This document shows positions 18,268-28,081 of a stretch of 64,000 nucleotides of DNA, piece after piece; position 1 is the first letter of the stretch, and each line of letters begins with the position of its first letter. Made by a program: the position numbers and the translations under genes. The DNA lies in NCBI RefSeq assembly GCF_900166595.1, contig NZ_LT745763.1, forward strand, positions 715,315 through 779,314, read 5' to 3'. The DNA comes from Virgibacillus dokdonensis (GTDB lineage: Bacteria > Bacillota > Bacilli > Bacillales > Amphibacillaceae). The notes beneath the pieces are model-generated. The model worked only from the letters and a program-made list of their open reading frames with translations. It had not been told where the DNA came from and did not search any database.

Positions 18268-19374
18268 ATGAGTACGAATCAGCAGTTTGTCCCTGGTTTA
18301 GATGGCGTTATTGCAGCAGAGACGGCTATATCATTTCTTGACACAGAACAAGAAAAAATCATTATTCGCGGGCATGAATTAATCGATTTGTCGCAAAATA
18401 ATGACTATATTGATGTTGTGCATCTTTTGTTAGATGGTAAATTACCAACTGCTTCTAAAAAAACGGCTCTTGAAAAGAAGTTAACCTCTAATTACGATAT
18501 ACCAGATCAAGTGATGCAAATTTTATCTCTATTGCCAAAGCAAACACACCCGATGGATGGATTGCGGACAGGATTGTCAGCGCTTTCTGGATATGATGGA
18601 GATATAGATAATCGCTCTTTAGAAGCGAATAAAAGTAGAGCATATAAGCTATTAGGCAAGTTGCCAGCTATTACGGTAAATAGCTTTCGTCTAATTAATG
18701 GGCAAGAGGTTGTCAAACCGGATCCAACACTTTCTTACAGTGCAAATTTTTTATACATGATTACAGGGGAGAAACCAACAGCGTTTGAAGCGGAAATATT
18801 TGATCGTACATTACTACTTTATAGTGAGCACGAAATGCCAAATTCAACATTTACTGCTAGAGTTATCGCTTCGACAAATTCCGACCTTTATGGAGCCTTG
18901 ACAGGGGGAGTTGCCTCCTTAAAAGGAAATTTACATGGTGGTGCGAATGAAGCGGTAATGTATATGTTAAATGAAGTGAAAACTGCCGCTGCTTTTGAAG
19001 AATTAATTCAAAGAAAGCTTATCAATAAAGAAAAAGTAATGGGCTTTGGGCACAGAGTGTACATGAAGAAGATGGATCCAAGAGCGTTAGTGCTGAAAGA
19101 CGCTTTAAAGCAACTATGTGAGAAAAAAGGGGACTACACATTATTAGAAATGTGTGAAGCTGGAGAAAAAGTAATGCGAGAGGAAAAAGGTTTATATCCT
19201 AATCTCGATTATTATGCAGCACCTGTGTATTGGATGCTTGGCATTCCAATCGGTCTTTATACGCCGATTTTCTTTAGTGCACGTACAGCGGGATTAGTTG
19301 CACACGTCATAGAACAGCATAACAACAATCGCATTTTCCGTCCGCGTGTTCATTACATTGGAGAAAGTTATTAA
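18268..19374 (+). CDS. prpC: 2-methylcitrate synthase / citrate synthase
   Basis: A 368-aa citrate-synthase-fold enzyme condensing propionyl-CoA (or acetyl-CoA) with oxaloacetate. Catalytic residues lie in the usual motifs: LHGGANEAVM (His), MGFGHRVY (His) and NLDYYAAPVY (Asp). The short N-terminus and the neighbours point to the MmgD/PrpC type. I start at ATG 18268, six bases after AAGGAGG; ATG 18262 overlaps that site. It is the first gene of a three-gene propionate-oxidation operon. Confidence 0.9.
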   Translation: MSTNQQFVPGLDGVIAAETAISFLDTEQEKIIIRGHELIDLSQNNDYIDVVHLLLDGKLPTASKKTALEKKLTSNYDIPDQVMQILSLLPKQTHPMDGLRTGLSALSGYDGDIDNRSLEANKSRAYKLLGKLPAITVNSFRLINGQEVVKPDPTLSYSANFLYMITGEKPTAFEAEIFDRTLLLYSEHEMPNSTFTARVIASTNSDLYGALTGGVASLKGNLHGGANEAVMYMLNEVKTAAAFEELIQRKLINKEKVMGFGHRVYMKKMDPRALVLKDALKQLCEKKGDYTLLEMCEAGEKVMREEKGLYPNLDYYAAPVYWMLGIPIGLYTPIFFSARTAGLVAHVIEQHNNNRIFRPRVHYIGESY

Positions 19375-19398
19375 TCTAGATTGAAGGAGTGATCATGA

Positions 19399-20835
19399 AT
19401 GGTACAAGTGAAAGATGAAAGAAAGACAGATCAACTATTAGAAGAAATAGCAGACTATGTATTAAATAAAGAAGTTACTAGTGAAGAAGCTTTTTCCACC
19501 GCACATTATGTGTTAATCGATACATTAGGTTGTGGGATATTAGCTCTTAATTATCCAGAATGTACGAAACATCTTGGGCCGATTGTACCCGGAACAGTAG
19601 TACCAAATGGCGTGCGCGTTCCTGGGACTTCCCATGTACTAGACCCTGTGCAAGGAGCGTTTAGTATTGGAGCGATGATTCGTTGGCTCGATTATAATGA
19701 TACATGGCTTGCTGCAGAGTGGGGGCATCCATCTGATAATCTTGGGTCTATTTTAGCAGTGGCTGATTTTATTAGCCGCCGGAATATAGCGAACGGAAAA
19801 GAGCCGCTTAAGGTGAAAGATGTATTAGAGATGACAATTAAGGCACATGAAATTCAAGGAATTCTTGCTTTAGAGAACAGCTTGAATCGTGTCGGACTTG
19901 ATCATGTTTTATTTGTGAAAATCGCCTCGACGGCTGTCGTAACGAAAATGCTTGGTGGTACGAAAGAAGAGATTATTCATGCATTATCCAATGCTTGGAT
20001 TGATAATTCTAGTTTACGAACGTATCGTCATGCACCGAATACAGGATCTCGTAAATCTTGGGCTGCTGGTGATGCAACGAGCCGAGCTGTTCGATTAGCG
20101 TTAATGGCTTTAAAAGGGGAAATGGGTTACGCGACGGCGTTAAGTGCTCCAGGTTGGGGTTTTCAAGATGTGTTATTTAATAAACAAGAGCTTGTATTAA
20201 AACAGCCTTTAGATAGTTATGTCATGGAAAATGTACTTTTTAAAGTATCTTATCCTGCTGAATTCCATGCCCAAACAGCAGCAGAAGCGGCGATCGAGCT
20301 TCATCCTGAGATAAAGGACCGCTTAGATGAAATTGATCACATTACGATTTCTACCCATGAATCAGCAATTCGCATTATTGATAAAAAAGGACCGTTGTAT
20401 AATCCAGCTGACCGTGATCATTGTTTGCAATATATAACAGCTATCGGTTTATTAAAAGGAAATATTGTGGCAGAAGATTATGAGGATGATGTTGCTGCTG
20501 ACCCAAGAGTGGATATGTTGCGGGATAAAATGGTTGTTACAGAAAATAAAGCATACACAGAGGATTATTTAGATCCAAATAAACGTTCCATTGCAAATGC
20601 CGTTCAAGTTCATTTCAAAGATGGCACGCAAACAGCAGCAATTGAACGTGAATATCCATTAGGGCATCGTTTTCGCAGAGAAGAAGCAATTCCAAAGATA
20701 TTAGACAAGTACGCAGCTAATTTGGCGACACAATTTGCTAGCAAACAGTTGCAGGAAATTGAAGCCATTAGTTATGATTATGGTAAGTTAGCGGAGATGG
20801 ATGTAAACGAATTTATGGAATTATTTGCGAAGTAA
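19399..20835 (+). CDS. prpD: 2-methylcitrate dehydratase, MmgE/PrpD family
   Basis: A 478-aa dehydratase converting 2-methylcitrate to 2-methylaconitate, the middle step of the methylcitrate cycle. Family blocks seen are [20 protein letters not shown], where the active-site Asp/His lie, [18 protein letters not shown] [18 protein letters not shown], and [14 protein letters not shown]. It starts 24 bases after prpC with GGAG-type spacing. B. subtilis MmgE can also hydrate 2-methylaconitate, so a separate aconitase may not be needed. Confidence 0.92.
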   Translation: MVQVKDERKTDQLLEEIADYVLNKEVTSEEAFSTAHYVLIDTLGCGILALNYPECTKHLGPIVPGTVVPNGVRVPGTSHVLDPVQGAFSIGAMIRWLDYNDTWLAAEWGHPSDNLGSILAVADFISRRNIANGKEPLKVKDVLEMTIKAHEIQGILALENSLNRVGLDHVLFVKIASTAVVTKMLGGTKEEIIHALSNAWIDNSSLRTYRHAPNTGSRKSWAAGDATSRAVRLALMALKGEMGYATALSAPGWGFQDVLFNKQELVLKQPLDSYVMENVLFKVSYPAEFHAQTAAEAAIELHPEIKDRLDEIDHITISTHESAIRIIDKKGPLYNPADRDHCLQYITAIGLLKGNIVAEDYEDDVAADPRVDMLRDKMVVTENKAYTEDYLDPNKRSIANAVQVHFKDGTQTAAIEREYPLGHRFRREEAIPKILDKYAANLATQFASKQLQEIEAISYDYGKLAEMDVNEFMELFAK

Positions 20836-20853
20836 CGAGGAGGACATCAAAAG

Positions 20854-21756
20854 ATGGCATGGATTGTCGATGAACCGAAAACACAAAAAGAGTTAGCAGA
20901 ACAATTCAAAGAGCTCATATACGCAGAGGTGATTTTACAAATTCCTGGAGCCCATGACGCAATGGCAGCGCTCGTTGCTAAACAAACAGGTTTCCATGCG
21001 CTGTATCTATCTGGGGGGGCGTATACTGCTAGTAAAGGCTTACCAGATTTAGGAATGGTAACATCAACAGAAGTAGCTGACAGGGCTAGAGACTTAGTTC
21101 GGGCTACGAACTTACCAGCTTTAGTAGATATTGACACGGGTTTTGGCGGTGTGTTAAATGTAGCTCGGACAGCCCAGGAGATGTTTGAAGCGAATGTTGC
21201 TGCTGTACAAATAGAAGATCAGCAGCTACCAAAGAAATGCGGTCATTTGAACGGGAAACAGCTCGTCACAAAAGATGAGATGGAACAAAAGATTCAAGCA
21301 ATTAAAAAAGTAGCTCCTTCGCTAGTAGTCGTTGCTCGGACGGATGCCCGAGCGAATGAAGGGTTAGACGCTGCCATTGAACGAGCGAATGCGTATGTAG
21401 CTGCTGGAGCAGAAGCGATTTTTCCCGAAGCGTTACAAACGGATGAAGAGTTCCAAGTGTTTGCTCAGAAGGTCAATGCGCCACTTTTAGCAAATATGAC
21501 TGAATTTGGAAAAACACCCTATATCACTGCTGAAGAATTTCAGCGTATGGGCTTTAAAATGGTGATTTATCCAGTAACTTCTTTACGTGTTGCAGCTAAA
21601 GCATATGAACGAATCTTCAAGCTGATTAAAGAAGAAGGTACACAAAAAAATGGTGTTACAGATATGCAAACGAGAAAAGAACTGTATGAAACCATTTCAT
21701 ATGATGACTTTGAAGCGTTAGATAAAAATATTGCGAAAACTGTGCTAGGAGAATAA
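20854..21756 (+). CDS. prpB: 2-methylisocitrate lyase
   Basis: A 300-aa member of the isocitrate lyase/PEP mutase superfamily, splitting 2-methylisocitrate into pyruvate and succinate. Motifs: DIDTGFGG (metal-binding Asp), the catalytic-loop KKCGHL, VVARTDAR and EGLDAAIERANAY. It corresponds to B. subtilis MmgF (YqiQ). It lies 18 bases after prpD with CGAGGAGG before ATG, and a terminator follows, so prpC-prpD-prpB form a complete unit. Propionyl-CoA synthetase (prpE) is absent here. Confidence 0.94.
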   Translation: MAWIVDEPKTQKELAEQFKELIYAEVILQIPGAHDAMAALVAKQTGFHALYLSGGAYTASKGLPDLGMVTSTEVADRARDLVRATNLPALVDIDTGFGGVLNVARTAQEMFEANVAAVQIEDQQLPKKCGHLNGKQLVTKDEMEQKIQAIKKVAPSLVVVARTDARANEGLDAAIERANAYVAAGAEAIFPEALQTDEEFQVFAQKVNAPLLANMTEFGKTPYITAEEFQRMGFKMVIYPVTSLRVAAKAYERIFKLIKEEGTQKNGVTDMQTRKELYETISYDDFEALDKNIAKTVLGE

Positions 21757-21761
21757 TTGAG

Positions 21762-21797
21762 AACAGGCTTTACTGTGTTAACAGTAGAGTCTGTTTT
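21762..21797 (+). terminator. Terminator of the methylcitrate operon
   Basis: AACAGGCTTTACTGT pairs with ACAGTAGAGTCTGTT (two mismatches), followed by TTTAG. Confidence 0.7.
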
Positions 21798-22010
21798 AGT
21801 GTGAGAAGATTCTAAAAACGGTCAAGGCAGATAAACGATGGGAAAGGATACAATTGATTTTTAACAGAAGAAGTAATGTTTACCTGCCTCATCTATATAG
21901 GGTAAAGAAACAATAGTGTCACCTTTTTGTTTCACAATTCGTGATATGGAATCATCCATTCACAGAAAAATTCACCAATACAATGAGTGGTTATTCATTC
22001 ATTGTATGCA

Positions 22011-22217
22011 TTAAGCTAGAAAATAAAAAAAAGTAAAGCTAGCCACATAAAAAGGTCTTAAACTATTGTGTAAGTTTAATAGCTTGTCAAGCTGTTGACT
22101 GCATTTTACAGTCCTTCGATCAGTTAACCCGTACTTTAAACCTAATGTAATCATTTCTTTCTTCTTGTCATGAATACTTGCAGCCAATCTAGATGGATTT
22201 GGGTCAATCACTTTCAT
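22011..22217 (-). CDS. Spo0E-like aspartyl-phosphate phosphatase
   Basis: A 68-aa protein with the Spo0E family pattern: a first helix IHDKKKEMITLGLKYGLTD and a second with the SQxLD signature (KCSQQLDKLLNLHN). Such proteins dephosphorylate Spo0A-P and delay sporulation. The gene is monocistronic. AGGAAG lies about 12 bases before the ATG, a little far. The hydrophobic tail (FYVASFTFFYFLA) is unusual for the family and may come from a shifted stop. Confidence 0.8.
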   Translation of the reverse strand: MKVIDPNPSRLAASIHDKKKEMITLGLKYGLTDRRTVKCSQQLDKLLNLHNSLRPFYVASFTFFYFLA

Positions 22218-22873
22218 GGTTACAAATCTTCCTTTCTAATTTGAAAATTTTTAGGTGTTATGTCGGAAACACACAAAAATAAGTATGCCATTTATTTGTT
22301 AAATTGCAAGAGTTTCCACAAAGGTTGTCAAAACATCTGAAAATATGACAAAATTATTTATAAAAACGTTCACTTATCGCCCAATCTATATACGATACCA
22401 ATAGTTTTTAATACCTGAATTTTTCCTAGTAGTAATTTTTCAATAAGCTAACGAGGCTCATTTTTCAAGTTGTGTCCTCGTTTATTATGCATCTAGTAAA
22501 TAAAAAAAGAACCCAGTTCTGATAGATTAAATCACCACAAAATACCTGACTCCTTTTCCGCAGCGGTCACATTTGATTTTTGATAAATAGTCCTGCCTCC
22601 TTCTACTTTTTTTAATGTTGAAAGACCAAGGGGCTCGTATACTAAAAATAACTAAAAATAGACAACGTTTTCTAAGGAGTGGAGTCATCTATTGCGAAAA
22701 AACTCACATGCCTTCTATTTTGTAATTTATTTTACATGCATTCATAATGGATTTTGATTGTTGGCTACTGAAAATGCCTTACAGCCTCTAAGAGCAAAGG
22801 GTATCTATGTAATTATTTGTGTAAGCTGTTACAATAAAAGAGTGTAAAGATAAATGTAAATGAGGTTTCGATA
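22218..22873. other. Intergenic stretch, no clear gene
   Basis: About 650 AT-rich bases between the divergent Spo0E-like and LevR-type genes. I see only very short frames, for example a 21-codon TTG frame near 22692, and no family likeness. It should hold the promoters for both flanking genes, but none is strong enough to name. Confidence 0.4.
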
Positions 22874-25492
22874 ATGAGTAAAATAAACGAAGTAAAAGCG
22901 GTGCTACGTACAGAATCAGGCAAACGGGAAGGGGTAACAGCGAAAGGTGTCAGCGGGCTTTTGCATATTGATCGTTCTACGGCGAGTCGCTACTTAAATG
23001 AGTTAGTAAAGCAAAAGGATGCCGTAAAAGTACCAGGAAAACCAGTGAAATATATCGCAAATATTCACGCGGAAGAGACAGACTTAAACTATGCAGAAGG
23101 TATTGGCAAAAGTTTGCGTCCTATTTTAGAACAAGGGATGGCAGCTTTATTATATCCTTCGCGAAATATCCCGATTTTACTTACGGGGGAAACAGGTACG
23201 GGGAAAACGTATCTTGCAGAAACTTTATGCAAATTAGCTAGAAAACGGATGAGCGATCAAGGGGATGTCCCATTTGTAACTTTTAACTGTGCAGATTACG
23301 CTCAAAATGCAGAGTTGTTAGTAGGACAAATTTTCGGGGTGAAAGAAGGCGCTTTTACGGGTGCAAATGAAGATCGAGCTGGTCTTGTAGAGAAAGCTGA
23401 TGGAGGTATTCTATTTTTAGATGAAATCCACCGCTTACCTCCTTCTGGTCAAGAGATGTTGTTTTATTTAATGGATAAAGGTGTTTATCGTGTGCTAGGA
23501 GAAGCGACGAAAGATCGGTATGCTACGATTACAATTATCGGAGCGACCACCGAAGATCCGCATAAGGCATTACTTCCTGCTTTAGTTCGGCGGTTTTCGA
23601 TTAAATTGATATTACCGTCGTTAAAAGAGAGAACTCGGGAGGAAAGAGAAGAGCTTGTCAATTATTTCTTGCGCCAAGAAGCAAACAAAATGGATACGAG
23701 CTTAGCTATAACAGATCAAAGCCGTGAAGCGCTGCTCTTATATCCTTGTCCGGGAAATATAGGTCAATTAAAAGGTGACATTCAAATTGCCTGTGCACAT
23801 GCTTATTTACGTTACTTAAATAAACAGGAGGAAAAAGTAACAATTCAAATAGCAGATTTACCAGATAATATTGCTAGCTTCGGTAGCTCTTCTTCTTTAG
23901 AACAACGGGAAGTAACTTCTACCATTGAAGGGGAAAAAGCGATTAGTGAGCATCTCCCTAATATTTATCAAAAAATAGCTAAACAAGCGGATCATCAATC
24001 GATTCATATAACGATTCAAAAATATATTGCTGATTTATCAAAGAAATATCGTCAGCCCGACTTTGTGCAGCAAGGGTGGCAACAATTAATTGATGAGGAT
24101 TTGTTTCATGCTTTATTAGACGCTAAAAATCGACTATCTTATTTGCCCGTACATTTTAATAATAATCAATTGTATGTGATCGGTTTACATTTACAAAATT
24201 ATCGCAACCATCAACATGAAGCAAGGGAAGAACTCCCCATTGTTGTGCATCATAACCCAGCGTACCGAGAAGCGGCGCAACAGTTAGCTACCCATTTACA
24301 TACAACGATAGGATTAGCTTTACCAGAAGAAGAAATTGCCTTATTGGCTCACTTTTTAACGGCTAATGAAAGCAATGTGCTTCACGCTGAGCAATCGATC
24401 GCGGTTATTTTAGTTACACACGGGGCAACTACTGCTTCCTCCATGGCCGAAGTGACAAATACGTTATTAGGAAATGAAGTCATTCAAGCGATTGATATGC
24501 CATTACATGTTTCAGCTACAGAAATATATCAGCAGGTAAAGCAAAAGATAAGTACGATGACACATATAAAAGGTGCGCTCTTACTTGTAGATATTGGCTC
24601 CTTGATCACGATGGGAGATGCGATAAAGCATGATTTGGATGTGCAAGTAAAAACCTTATCGAGTGTTAATTTACCGATGGTATTAGAAGCTGGTAGAAAG
24701 TCACTTACTTCCAATGTGAGTTTAGAAGAAATTTATCAAGCTACGAAAAAAGCAATGACTATTTTTGTGAAGGAGAAAACAAATTATTCCCCAGTAGAAA
24801 AAAAGCGTATGATTACTACCGTTTGTTTTACAGGAGAAGGGGCTGCGCAATTACTAGAATCGTGGATTGAGGATCAATTAGCAGAAGTAGATGAGGATGT
24901 TCTCATTCGTTCAGTGCGCATTGATCCGACTACAAAAGATGCCTCCATGTTGGAGGAGTTAAAACAACATTATGATATTGTCGCTATTATTGGAACAGTT
25001 CCTGTTACGATAGAAGGAGTGCCTTATATTCCTGCTTGGGAGCTTTTACAAGAAGAAGGCATTGCGAGAATGACTAAATTACTAGAAGTGACGCGAAAAT
25101 CTCCGAAATTACGAGAGGGAGAAGTAAAGCAGAATGAAGTCTTTCCACTTGTGTCTAAAGGGCTTGCGGAAATTGTCACATTTATTAATCCGCAATCATT
25201 AGTAGCAATTTTAAATGATTATATGGAACCTATTGCAACCTACTATCATTGGGATGTAAATAGAAAATTAGGGATGTGGATGCATCTTGGTAGTTTAATG
25301 GATCGTTTAGTAGGTGCAAAATTGCAAAATAATATGGAACAGTTGCTTGCATCTGTGCCAATCGATCGGCAATTCACAGTAGCGGCAGGAGAAAAGGAAA
25401 TTTGGGAGCCGTTGTTTGCCAAGTTAGAAGCAAAATACCATCTCCCAATTTATGAACCAATTCGAAACGCATTACAAAAATTATCGCGTTAA
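22874..25492 (+). CDS. LevR-type sigma-54 activator with PRD and PTS domains
   Basis: An 872-aa PTS-controlled enhancer-binding protein. Order: N-terminal HTH (about 1-60), AAA+ domain with Walker A TGETGTGKT (104-112), the sigma-54-contact loop GAFTGA (159-164) and Walker B ILFLDEIH (179-186). A PRD follows (about 360-470), then an EIIA-Man-like part (VILVTHGATTASSM), an EIIB-like part and a C-terminal PRD with WMHLGSLMDRL. It should activate the PTS operon just downstream from its sigma-54 promoter. Phosphorylation by HPr and the PTS EIIB should set its activity according to sugar supply. Confidence 0.93.
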   Translation: MSKINEVKAVLRTESGKREGVTAKGVSGLLHIDRSTASRYLNELVKQKDAVKVPGKPVKYIANIHAEETDLNYAEGIGKSLRPILEQGMAALLYPSRNIPILLTGETGTGKTYLAETLCKLARKRMSDQGDVPFVTFNCADYAQNAELLVGQIFGVKEGAFTGANEDRAGLVEKADGGILFLDEIHRLPPSGQEMLFYLMDKGVYRVLGEATKDRYATITIIGATTEDPHKALLPALVRRFSIKLILPSLKERTREEREELVNYFLRQEANKMDTSLAITDQSREALLLYPCPGNIGQLKGDIQIACAHAYLRYLNKQEEKVTIQIADLPDNIASFGSSSSLEQREVTSTIEGEKAISEHLPNIYQKIAKQADHQSIHITIQKYIADLSKKYRQPDFVQQGWQQLIDEDLFHALLDAKNRLSYLPVHFNNNQLYVIGLHLQNYRNHQHEAREELPIVVHHNPAYREAAQQLATHLHTTIGLALPEEEIALLAHFLTANESNVLHAEQSIAVILVTHGATTASSMAEVTNTLLGNEVIQAIDMPLHVSATEIYQQVKQKISTMTHIKGALLLVDIGSLITMGDAIKHDLDVQVKTLSSVNLPMVLEAGRKSLTSNVSLEEIYQATKKAMTIFVKEKTNYSPVEKKRMITTVCFTGEGAAQLLESWIEDQLAEVDEDVLIRSVRIDPTTKDASMLEELKQHYDIVAIIGTVPVTIEGVPYIPAWELLQEEGIARMTKLLEVTRKSPKLREGEVKQNEVFPLVSKGLAEIVTFINPQSLVAILNDYMEPIATYYHWDVNRKLGMWMHLGSLMDRLVGAKLQNNMEQLLASVPIDRQFTVAAGEKEIWEPLFAKLEAKYHLPIYEPIRNALQKLSR

Positions 25493-25493
25493 T

Positions 25494-25523
25494 GTGTGCA
25501 GAAATCTTGCACACATTTTTTTT
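25494..25523 (+). terminator. Terminator of the LevR-type gene
   Basis: GTGTGCA / TGCACAC stem with a 7-base loop followed by ATTTTTTTT, beginning two bases after the stop codon. Confidence 0.85.
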
Positions 25524-25531
25524 ATTGGCTG

Positions 25532-25554
25532 AAACCCTTGATTTTAAAGGGTTT
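25532..25554. promoter_or_regulatory. Inverted repeat beside the sigma-54 promoter
   Basis: AAACCCTT-N7-AAGGGTTT, ending seven bases before the -24 element. It has no T tract. It may be an activator or operator site. It is closer than usual for an enhancer, so the assignment is tentative. Confidence 0.35.
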
Positions 25555-25561
25555 ATTTGTG

Positions 25562-25578
25562 TTGGCATTATTTTTGCA
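25562..25578 (+). promoter_or_regulatory. Sigma-54 (-24/-12) promoter of the PTS operon
   Basis: TTGGCA, six bases, TTGCA. The GG and GC doublets are separated by exactly 10 bases, as sigma-54 requires. It lies about 45 bases before the first gene of the PTS operon and directly after the gene for the matching activator. Confidence 0.9.
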
Positions 25579-25621
25579 TAATAGTAAGTGGGAGGACACA
25601 AATCAGAGAGGAGGGAGGATA

Positions 25622-25858
25622 GTGAAGAAGTTTTTAACGATGTATGCCGTACTATTTACAGCGATATGGGTTGGGTATGGTATATATGCACTGTGGACGA
25701 ATCAAGAATCTGCACACCTCATTTTAGGACTTGGGGTCGCTTTTTCAATCGTCATTTGTTTAGCTTCATGGTTTTCTTATTGGCTTATGCGTCACTATAA
25801 AAGAGTGGATAGCATGGCGAAGAACATTTTAAGTAATTCGAAAAACAAAACGAAATAA
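25622..25858 (+). CDS. Small two-helix membrane protein of the PTS operon
   Basis: A 78-aa protein with two membrane segments (about residues 5-26 and 33-56) and a basic, Asn/Lys-rich C-terminus. GTG 25622 is the likely start, behind a purine-rich GAGGAGGGAGG. I do not recognise the family. Its place as first gene after the sigma-54 promoter suggests a role linked to the transporter, perhaps assembly or stability. Confidence 0.7.
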   Translation: MKKFLTMYAVLFTAIWVGYGIYALWTNQESAHLILGLGVAFSIVICLASWFSYWLMRHYKRVDSMAKNILSNSKNKTK

Positions 25859-25877
25859 TAGATGGGAGAAATGGAAA

Positions 25878-26201
25878 ATGGAAAACAACCAAGAAATCAA
25901 ATTAATTATTTTATGTAGTTGGGGAGCAACTTCCAGTCAATTAGCGAAAAAAGTGCAAGATGCAGCGAAAAAAAGAGGTCTGTCTGTAACTGTTGATGCA
26001 GGAGGTACAGGAGAATTTAAACAGAAAGCGAGCAATTACAATGTAGCTTTACTAGAACCGCAAGTTCGTCATTTGAAAAAAGAAGTGACTAAAACAGCAG
26101 AGCAATTTGATATCCCAGTTGATTTAGTGGATCAACGTGCTTTTGCATTGATGGATGGCGATAAAGTATTGGATCAAGCTTTAAAATTAATAAATAAATA
26201 A
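25878..26201 (+). CDS. PTS EIIB, lactose/cellobiose family
   Basis: A 107-aa cytoplasmic phosphocarrier. The phosphorylated cysteine is C13 in ILCSWGATSSQLAKK, the P-loop form of cellobiose/chitobiose EIIB. It passes phosphate from EIIA to the sugar on EIIC. It lies 19 bases after the small membrane gene and 15 before EIIC, with a GGGAG ribosome site. The exact sugar is unknown. Confidence 0.92.
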   Translation: MENNQEIKLIILCSWGATSSQLAKKVQDAAKKRGLSVTVDAGGTGEFKQKASNYNVALLEPQVRHLKKEVTKTAEQFDIPVDLVDQRAFALMDGDKVLDQALKLINK

Positions 26202-26216
26202 GAGGAGGCGTGAACA

Positions 26217-27515
26217 ATGATTGAATGGTTAGAAGATCATTTGATGGAACCTTTGGGTAAAATTGCGCAAAACAAATATTTACAATCAATTCGTGATGCC
26301 TTTGTTATTTTTGCTTTACCGGTTATTATAACAGGAGCTATTTTCCTGATTATTGCCAATCCACCATCAGCTATTGATTGGGGACCGATTCAAGCATGGG
26401 AAAGAGCAGTGGCCCCCATCCAAGCCGAATTGTTATTTCCATTTAATTTAACATTTGGTTTAATGGCTTTAACGGTATCATTTGGTATTGGCTATAGTTT
26501 AGCAACAAGACATGATATGGATGCGGTGATGGCAGGTATACTATCTATGTTGGCCTTTTTCATGACCGCTTTTCCTGTAACGGACATTACGAAAGTTCCC
26601 TTTGGTGATATTTTAAATTATTTAGGTGGACAAGGATTGTTCGTTGCGATCATTTTAGGGATTGCTACAACAGAACTCATGCGGTTTTTAATTAAGAAAG
26701 GATTTACGTTTGAAATGCCAGCGGGAGTACCCCCATATGTGATGCGAACATTCCGAGCACTAATTCCATTTATGATTATTTTACCGCTTGTTTGGATTAT
26801 CTCTTGGATCGTCTGGGCGAACTATGAAGTAACACTTCCGCAATTAGTACTTGATTTATTCAGTCCATTAGTTAGTGCGTCGAATTCGTATTGGGCAGCA
26901 ATTGGTATGAATCTTTTAATGCTTATTTTATGGTCCATTGGTATTCATGGAATGAACGTTGTTTCTTCTGTTGCCTATCCATTTTGGATGACACAGCTAG
27001 CGGAGAATGCGGATGCTGTGAAAGCAGGTACAGAAGCAACTGGTATCGTTACAGAGCCATTCTTCCATATGTTTACACATATTGGTGGATCTGGTGCTAC
27101 GCTCGGGCTCGTCATTTTTATGTTGTTCTCCGCTTCAGCACAATTAAAACAAGTGGGGAAAACAGCGATTATCCCATCACTGTTTAATATTAACGAGCCA
27201 GTTATTTTTGGAGTGCCAATCGTGCTGAATCCAATTTTAATTATTCCATTTGTTTTAGGACCAGCAATTATTGTTACTGTAAACTACATTTTATTTGCGA
27301 CTGGCATATTACCACCGGTCATTATTCAACCACCATTTACAGTACCTATTTTCCTTGGCGGATTTATTGCCACAGGTGGATCATGGTTAGCGGGATTAGT
27401 GCAAATTATGAACGCCGTCATTGCAACGGTAATTTACTACCCATTCTTTAAGAAATATGAAAAACAATTAACTATGCAGGAAAAAGAGGAAGAACCAGCA
27501 GCAGTAGGCAACTAA
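26217..27515 (+). CDS. PTS EIIC, cellobiose/lactose family
   Basis: A 432-aa membrane permease with about ten helices. The conserved substrate-site block FNINEPVIFGVPIVLNP lies near residue 322, and HIGGSGATLGL precedes it. The length is normal, with GAGGAGG before ATG. It transports and phosphorylates a beta-glucoside- or chitobiose-like sugar together with the adjacent EIIA and EIIB. No hydrolase gene is present in the operon to name the sugar. Confidence 0.93.
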   Translation: MIEWLEDHLMEPLGKIAQNKYLQSIRDAFVIFALPVIITGAIFLIIANPPSAIDWGPIQAWERAVAPIQAELLFPFNLTFGLMALTVSFGIGYSLATRHDMDAVMAGILSMLAFFMTAFPVTDITKVPFGDILNYLGGQGLFVAIILGIATTELMRFLIKKGFTFEMPAGVPPYVMRTFRALIPFMIILPLVWIISWIVWANYEVTLPQLVLDLFSPLVSASNSYWAAIGMNLLMLILWSIGIHGMNVVSSVAYPFWMTQLAENADAVKAGTEATGIVTEPFFHMFTHIGGSGATLGLVIFMLFSASAQLKQVGKTAIIPSLFNINEPVIFGVPIVLNPILIIPFVLGPAIIVTVNYILFATGILPPVIIQPPFTVPIFLGGFIATGGSWLAGLVQIMNAVIATVIYYPFFKKYEKQLTMQEKEEEPAAVGN

Positions 27516-27529
27516 GAGGAGTGTTAGAA

Positions 27530-27865
27530 ATGAACGGAGAAGAGATTATGATGCAGCTCATACTGCACGGCGGAAATGCCCGCGGTGCAGCTTATGAAGC
27601 ATTAGATGCCGCGGAAGAATATGATTTTACGGAAGCAGAAAAGAAACTGGAAGAAGCACATGAAGAATTTGTTAAAGGCCATAAATATCAAACAGAATTG
27701 ATTCAAGGGCAAACTGAAAGTGCGACGCCAAGTTTTTTCATGATCCATGCGCAAGATCATATTATGACAGCTCAAGCGGAAATTCAGTTAATTAAGCGTA
27801 TGGTTACGCAGTTGCGAAAAACAGAGAGTATAGAGAAACGATTGGAAAAGTTAGAGAAGAATTAA
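27530..27865 (+). CDS. PTS EIIA, lactose/cellobiose family
   Basis: A 111-aa three-helix EIIA that takes phosphate from HPr. The helix with FFMIHAQDHIMTAQ holds the phosphorylated histidine, and HGGNARGAAYEAL is the conserved first helix. I start at ATG 27530, eight bases after AAGAGGAG; the GTG at 27521 lies inside the ribosome site. It is the last gene of the operon, and a strong terminator follows. Confidence 0.92.
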   Translation: MNGEEIMMQLILHGGNARGAAYEALDAAEEYDFTEAEKKLEEAHEEFVKGHKYQTELIQGQTESATPSFFMIHAQDHIMTAQAEIQLIKRMVTQLRKTESIEKRLEKLEKN

Positions 27866-27881
27866 AAAAGTTTACTACTTT

Positions 27882-27919
27882 ATCCCATAGATCCAAAAGG
27901 TCTATGGGATAGTTTTTTT
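27882..27919 (+). terminator. Terminator of the PTS operon
   Basis: ATCCCATAGATCC / GGTCTATGGGAT, a 12-bp stem with a 4-base loop, followed by AGTTTTTTT. Confidence 0.88.
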
Positions 27920-28081
27920 GACTTAAATCCACGTTAGGTCTATAGGATGATAGCGTAGTTAAATGAGGCATAGTAAAAAATACTAAACGTAATGCGTTTG
28001 CTCTTTCTTCCCTCCATTCATATTTTGCTATCTTCCAATGATTACAGTATGCTACCTTATAACCAGCTTTTCATGAAACAA

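Noticed and set aside
22692..22760. Short TTG frame behind AAGGAGTGGAG before the LevR-type gene (about 21 codons)
   Set aside because: The ribosome site is good but the peptide has no recognisable pattern, and spacing to the TTG is long. Not enough to call a gene.
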